DNA from: an uncultured Porphyromonas sp.
GTDB lineage: Bacteria; Bacteroidota; Bacteroidia; Bacteroidales; Porphyromonadaceae
Direction: 5' to 3'
Length of the DNA stretch: 17,322 nt
NCBI GenBank assembly: GCA_900546675.1
Contig: URDQ01000044.1
Location: 1 to 17,322 of the forward strand
This document shows positions 13,790-17,322 of this stretch, piece by piece. How positions within the stretch are numbered: position 1 is the stretch's first letter; each line of letters starts with the position of its first letter. The notes beneath the pieces are model-generated. The model had not been told where the DNA came from. It did not search any database and saw only the letters and a list, made by a program, of their open reading frames with translations. The translations under genes were made by a program, and so were the position numbers.

Positions 13790-15901
13790 ATGAATAAACT
13801 ACAGACCTTGCTCCTGACCCTCTGTGCACTCCTCGTGTGCAGTGCTACAGCACGTGCCGACAAGGGCATGTGGGTACTCAGTGAGCTGAACGAGCAAAAC
13901 GAAGCTCGCATGCGTGAGCTGGGCTTTAACCTATCCCTAGACGAGCTATATAGTCTAGACAAACCTTCGATAGCACGTGGAGTCGTCATCTTCGGCGGTG
14001 GATGCACTGGTATCACCGTCTCCGAGCAGGGACTACTCTTCACCAACCACCACTGCGGTTACGATGCGATCCAGAGCCAAAGTACCGTAGAGCATGACTA
14101 CCTACGTGACGGCTTCGCCTCACAGTCTTTCCGTGAGGAGCTACCGATCCCCGGACTCTCGGTCAAGTACCTCCGTGCGCAGATCGATGTGACGGCTCGC
14201 ATCGAGCAGGCGGTCGCTGGTATCACCGACGAGGCTAAGCGTCAGGAGACGATCGAGAAGGTCTCTGAGGAGATTGTCGAGGAGTACACGAAGTCCCCCT
14301 TTGACGCTGTCGAGGTAACCCCCTTCTACGCTGGTAATAAGTACTATGTTGTCATCTACGATGAGTACAAGGATGTGCGTCTCGTCATGACCCCTCCGAG
14401 TAGCGTAGGTAAGTTTGGCGGTGACACGGACAACTGGATGTGGCCTCGCCACACGGGCGACTTCAGCGTCTTCCGTGTTTACGCTGATGTCAATAACCAG
14501 CCCGCTGAGTACGCTGCTAGCAACAAGCCTTACCGACCTGTATACTATACGAAGGTTTCTCTACAGGGTTACCAAGAGCAGGACTACGCTATGACCATTG
14601 GCTTCCCTGGCTCTACAGATCGTTACCTCACCTCCTATGGTGTGATCGATCGCATCGAGAATGAGAACGCTCCCCGCATCGAGGCGCGTGGTGTCAAGCA
14701 GGAGATTTGGAAGCGTGCTATGGAGGCTGACCAAGCTACCCGAATCAAGTACGCCAGCAAGTATGCTCAGAGCTCTAACTACTGGAAGAACTCTATCGGT
14801 ATGAATCGTGGTCTGGAAAAGCTCCACGTCGTAGACCGCAAGCGTGCCGAGGAGGAGGCATTCACCAAGTGGGTAGCTCAGACGGGCAAGCCTTACGGCA
14901 ATATACTCCCCGACTTGAAGCGTGCCTACGAGGAGGCTGCTCCCTACAATCGTCAGCTCAACTATGTCATCGAGACGATGCTGAGCGGTAGCGAGATCGT
15001 ATGGCTCGGCTATCAGGCTATGGTAGCTGCAGGCTCTGGCGACAAGAAGGAGCTGGCAGACCTCTACAAGGATTACCTACCTAACCTAGATCGTGAGGTG
15101 CTACCCGCTATGCTATCGCTACTACGCACCAAGCTACCAGCAGACAACCTCCCCTTTATCTATCAAATCATCGACGAGCGCTTTGGCGGTGACTACACAG
15201 CTTATGCTGAGGAGCTTTTTGCCAATAGCATCGTACCTTACGAGGATAAGATGATGGCTGTACTAGCGATGGACGCAAACAAGATCAAGGAGGTTCTAGC
15301 CAACGACCCTGCACAGGAGCTCGTCCAAAGCATCCTTATGTACTACTCGACCCTGATCGATAAGTATATGGAGTACAACTACGCTATCGAAAAGGGCAAG
15401 CGTGAGCTCTTTGCCGCTATGAGCGAGTTCCAGCCTAACGCACTGCGTCCATCAGACGCTAACTTCACGATGCGTATGAGCTACGGCCGTATCCTTGGCT
15501 ATGAGCCAGGTGACGGTGCGTGGTACTACCACTTCACGACGGAGCGTGGTGTCTTCCAGAAGCAGAACCCCAACAGCAGCGAGTTCGCCGTACAGCCTGA
15601 GATCCTCGAGCTACTGAGCAACCCCGCCAACTTCGCACCCTACGGTGTGGGCGATCATCTCTTCACCTGCTTCCTCTCGGACAACGATATCACGGGTGGT
15701 AACTCAGGCAGCCCTGTCTTCGACAAGAATGGTAACCTCATCGGCCTAGCCTTCGATGGTAACTGGGAGGCTATGAGTGGTGACATCGAGTTTGAGCCTG
15801 ACCTACAGCGCACCATCTCGGTAGACATCCGCTACGTCCTCTTCATGATCGACAAGTGGGCTAAGTGCCCCCGTCTGATCCAGGAGCTCACCTTCGCATA
15901 A
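13790..15901 (+). CDS. S46 family dipeptidyl-peptidase, DPP7-like
   Basis: A secreted or periplasmic serine peptidase of 703 residues that removes dipeptides from peptide N-termini. A signal peptide covers 1-23 with a type I cleavage site after ATARA. The triad can be placed as H88 (TNHHC), D224 (RHTGDFS) and S639 (GGNSGSP). N215 and W216 in DTDNWMW match the residues that bind the substrate N-terminus in S46 enzymes. The residue 18 positions after the serine is glycine (G657, in AFDGNW); in P. gingivalis DPP11 this place is Arg673, which selects acidic P1 residues, while DPP7 has glycine and prefers hydrophobic ones. So the expected specificity is DPP7-like (inference). It lies 38 bases after the DUF389 gene; REP-like hairpins follow. 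Confidence 0.93.
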   Translation: MNKLQTLLLTLCALLVCSATARADKGMWVLSELNEQNEARMRELGFNLSLDELYSLDKPSIARGVVIFGGGCTGITVSEQGLLFTNHHCGYDAIQSQSTVEHDYLRDGFASQSFREELPIPGLSVKYLRAQIDVTARIEQAVAGITDEAKRQETIEKVSEEIVEEYTKSPFDAVEVTPFYAGNKYYVVIYDEYKDVRLVMTPPSSVGKFGGDTDNWMWPRHTGDFSVFRVYADVNNQPAEYAASNKPYRPVYYTKVSLQGYQEQDYAMTIGFPGSTDRYLTSYGVIDRIENENAPRIEARGVKQEIWKRAMEADQATRIKYASKYAQSSNYWKNSIGMNRGLEKLHVVDRKRAEEEAFTKWVAQTGKPYGNILPDLKRAYEEAAPYNRQLNYVIETMLSGSEIVWLGYQAMVAAGSGDKKELADLYKDYLPNLDREVLPAMLSLLRTKLPADNLPFIYQIIDERFGGDYTAYAEELFANSIVPYEDKMMAVLAMDANKIKEVLANDPAQELVQSILMYYSTLIDKYMEYNYAIEKGKRELFAAMSEFQPNALRPSDANFTMRMSYGRILGYEPGDGAWYYHFTTERGVFQKQNPNSSEFAVQPEILELLSNPANFAPYGVGDHLFTCFLSDNDITGGNSGSPVFDKNGNLIGLAFDGNWEAMSGDIEFEPDLQRTISVDIRYVLFMIDKWAKCPRLIQELTFA

Positions 15902-15931
15902 GCGAAGAAAATAACGAGATCAGGACGCACA

Positions 15932-16106
15932 GACGAGTAACCCTTTGTAGGGGCGGACCTATGTGTCCGCCCGTCCCCGACCAGCGAGACGTGTAACCCT
16001 TTGTAGGGACGCACGGTCTGTGCGTCCGCCCCCGTCACAAGTTACTGCGTCAAGCTGGTTCGACAACGGACGCTCAGGCCGAGCGTCCCTACAAAGGGTT
16101 ACACGT
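15932..16106. repeat. Cluster of three REP-like hairpin units
   Basis: Three units share the head GTAACCCTTTGTAGGG followed by a stem-loop. Unit A (15932-15972) has stem GGGCGGAC / GTCCGCCC (15951-15958, 15965-15972). Unit B (15989-16027) has GGACGCAC / GTGCGTCC (16007-16014, 16020-16027). Unit C (16068-16106) is inverted, with GGACGCTC / GAGCGTCC (16068-16075, 16081-16088). B and C face each other, and 24 bases are perfectly inverted between 15989-16012 and 16083-16106. Stem bases differ between units but pairing is kept. The array lies between the S46 gene and trmD, and the hairpins may also slow or end transcription. No REP-associated transposase is in the window. Confidence 0.85.
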
Positions 16107-16120
16107 TAGGTTTTGATCAC

Positions 16121-16138
16121 TCCGATTATTCCGATTAC
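16121..16138 (+). repeat. Two 9-bp direct repeats before trmD
   Basis: TCCGATTAT (16121-16129) is followed directly by TCCGATTAC (16130-16138) and a further TCC. The repeat ends six bases before the trmD ATG, so it occupies the place where translation signals would lie. I have no known function for it. Confidence 0.5.
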
Positions 16139-16144
16139 TCCTAT

Positions 16145-16828
16145 ATGCGCATAGACATCATCACCGTACTGCCTGAGATGATCGAGCCCTTTGTCTCCAC
16201 CTCTATCGTGGGGCGAGCACAGCGTGAGGGCTTTGCCGAGGTACATATACATCAGCTCCGCGACTACGCAACCAATCGCTGGGGGCGTATCGACGACTAC
16301 CCCTATGGGGGCGCTGCCGGTATGCTCATGTCCATCGAACCGGTCGACCGCATCATCACCGAGCTACGCAGCCAGCGCCCTTATGACGAGGTGATCTTCA
16401 CGGCACCCGATGCACCCGTGCTGACTCAGGCCGTTGCCAACGAACTAAGCTTGATGGAAAACATCATCATCCTCTGCGGCCACTATAAGGGGATCGATCA
16501 TCGTATCCGTGAGCATCTCATCACACGTGAGATCTCCATCGGTGACTACGTCCTGACGGGTGGCGAGCTGGCGGCAGCCATCATTGCCGATGCGACCATA
16601 CGGCTCATACCAGGCGTGCTAGGCGATGCGGATAGTGCGTTGAGCGACTCCTTTCAAGATGGTCTGCTCACACCCCCTATGTACACCCGCCCCGCTGAGT
16701 ACAAAGGGTGGTGCGTACCTGAAGTCCTCCTCAGTGGCCACGAAGCACGCATAGCGCAGTGGGAGCATGAGCAGGCACTCTCCCGTACGCAAGCGCTCCG
16801 TCCCGACCTGCTAGGTGAGGATAGGTAA
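16145..16828 (+). CDS. trmD: tRNA (guanine-N1)-methyltransferase TrmD
   Basis: TrmD makes m1G at position 37 of tRNAs with G36 (Pro, Leu, Arg), using S-adenosylmethionine, which prevents +1 frameshifting. The protein is 227 residues. SPOUT-fold motifs are intact: YPYGGAAGMLM (53-62), ILCGHYKGIDHR (109-120) and EISIGDYVLTGGELAA (129-144), which form the knotted cofactor site. R153 (ATIRLIPG) and D168 (DSALSDSF) match the catalytic arginine and aspartate of E. coli TrmD (R154, D169). VPEVLLSGHE follows at 191-200. The usual bacterial neighbours rpsP, rimM and rplS are absent. Instead the gene stands alone after a repeat cluster and is followed 45 bases later by tRNA-Pro(GGG), one of its substrates. 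Confidence 0.97.
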   Translation: MRIDIITVLPEMIEPFVSTSIVGRAQREGFAEVHIHQLRDYATNRWGRIDDYPYGGAAGMLMSIEPVDRIITELRSQRPYDEVIFTAPDAPVLTQAVANELSLMENIIILCGHYKGIDHRIREHLITREISIGDYVLTGGELAAAIIADATIRLIPGVLGDADSALSDSFQDGLLTPPMYTRPAEYKGWCVPEVLLSGHEARIAQWEHEQALSRTQALRPDLLGEDR

Positions 16829-16829
16829 G

Positions 16830-16861
16830 TTTGGTTAGTCCAAAAATAAGTTGTACCTTTG
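16830..16861 (+). promoter_or_regulatory. Bacteroidetes-type promoter for tRNA-Pro
   Basis: TTTG at 16830-16833 and TACCTTTG at 16854-16861, separated by 20 bases, match the -33 TTTG and -7 TAnnTTTG elements of the primary Bacteroidetes sigma factor. Transcription would begin near 16867, a few bases before the tRNA at 16874. Its -33 box starts two bases after the trmD stop. This is the best promoter in the window. Confidence 0.8.
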
Positions 16862-16873
16862 CACAACGAAATA

Positions 16874-16951
16874 CGGGATGTAGCTCAGTCCGGTTAGAGT
16901 GCGCGTCTGGGGGGCGTGAGGTCGCTGGTTCGAATCCAGTCATCCCGACCA
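16874..16951 (+). tRNA. tRNA-Pro (anticodon GGG)
   Basis: A complete cloverleaf of 78 bases: acceptor stem CGGGATG (16874-16880) with CATCCCG (16941-16947), D arm GCTC/GAGT, anticodon stem CGCGT/GCGTG around loop CTGGGGG, giving anticodon GGG with G at position 37, T arm CTGG-TTCGAAT-CCAG, discriminator A and an encoded CCA end (16949-16951). Anticodon GGG reads CCC and CCU proline codons. G36-G37 makes it a TrmD substrate, and trmD lies directly upstream. It has its own promoter, and a strong hairpin follows. Confidence 0.96.
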
Positions 16952-16969
16952 AGGTCGTCAGACCTACTG

Positions 16970-17000
16970 CGAGAGCAGCTCACATTGTGAGCTGCTCTCG
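16970..17000 (+). terminator. Hairpin downstream of tRNA-Pro, probable terminator
   Basis: A perfect 14-bp stem, CGAGAGCAGCTCAC (16970-16983) with GTGAGCTGCTCTCG (16987-17000), has an ATT loop. It is followed by TTGCATTTA, a short T-rich tail rather than a true T run. Its place 18 bases after the tRNA end fits a transcription terminator; a smaller stem, AGGTC/GACCT (16952-16965), lies between them. Confidence 0.7.
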
Positions 17001-17322
17001 TTGCATTTAGACGCTAGGGAACGTAACTCTCCAGAGACGCATCAACCCAAAAGTGCAACCCCCACGTGGAAAATCGCAAATCCCCACGTGGATAAGCCGT
17101 AGCACAGCGTGACGAGTAACGACTGCCCCCTCCCCTCCATCGTGTCAAAGCGTGGTGTATAGCCCGTTGTAGGGACGCACGGTCTGAGCGTCCGTTGTAA
17201 TAATATAGTTGTAGGAACGCTCGGCAAGTACCTACAAAGGACTCGTTGTAAGATTTCCAAAGAGAGGTCGTATATTCAATTAGTAAATGCAACTCATACC
17301 TACAAAAAATGGATCGCACCCT
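17001..17322. repeat. Terminal non-coding region with CCACGTGG and REP-like repeats
   Basis: No credible gene is seen. CCACGTGG occurs at 17062-17069 and 17084-17091, separated by AAAATCGCAAATCC, and belongs with the repeats at the window start. A REP-like unit (17168-17193) carries stem GGACGCAC (17173-17180) and GAGCGTCC (17186-17193); its two arms come from two different stem types and leave one mismatch. A degenerate unit follows with TTGTAGG (17209-17215) facing CCTACAA (17231-17237). The last 85 bases are AT-richer and may belong to the upstream region of the next gene. Confidence 0.6.

Overview
The window reads as chromosomal DNA of a Bacteroidetes bacterium, most likely a Porphyromonas close to the higher-GC, asaccharolytic species (inference). 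The reasons are the gene order yajC, ybbR-like, coaE, DUF4271, hemD-like, rnpA, yidD, tatD; a secreted S46 dipeptidyl-peptidase of the Porphyromonas DPP7/DPP11 type; a Bacteroidetes-type TTTG / TAnnTTTG promoter in front of the tRNA gene; and several families of dispersed palindromic repeats. All 14 protein genes and the one tRNA gene lie on the + strand.

Layout. 1-334: non-coding, with CCACGTGG-type and AAACTTCGG repeats and a possible yajC promoter. 335-6784: a tightly packed run of yajC, a YbbR-like anchored protein, coaE, a DUF4271 membrane protein, a HemD-like protein, an RnpA-YidD fusion, a TatD-family hydrolase, a J-domain coiled-coil protein and a stand-alone HIRAN protein, several with 1-5 base start/stop overlaps. 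6785-7108: non-coding leader with a long hairpin. 7109-11858: recJ, recQ (reading frames overlapping by 50 bases) and ispE. 11859-13751: a DUF389 membrane protein whose N-terminal tail contains a translated heptanucleotide tandem repeat. 13790-15901: S46 dipeptidyl-peptidase. 15902-16144: a cluster of three REP-like hairpins. 16145-17000: trmD, then tRNA-Pro(GGG) with its own promoter and a strong hairpin after it. 17001-17322: more repeats, no gene seen.

Functional groups. YajC and YidD both belong to membrane protein export and insertion. RecJ and RecQ act together in recombination repair, and the HIRAN/J-domain pair lies just upstream. TrmD methylates G37 of tRNAs including tRNA-Pro, which is encoded directly downstream. 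The S46 peptidase fits an organism that lives on peptides.

The most notable observations are: (1) a 175-bp MITE-like element with 12-bp perfect terminal inverted repeats and a 5-bp target duplication, inserted in frame in tatD so that the enzyme carries 60 extra residues while its metal ligands remain; (2) an in-frame fusion of the RNase P protein to YidD; (3) a translationally coupled J-domain/HIRAN gene pair; (4) a 7-bp tandem repeat inside the DUF389 coding region that could shift frame; (5) REP-like hairpins whose stems differ but keep pairing. I saw no CRISPR array, phage, transposase gene or obvious defence locus.
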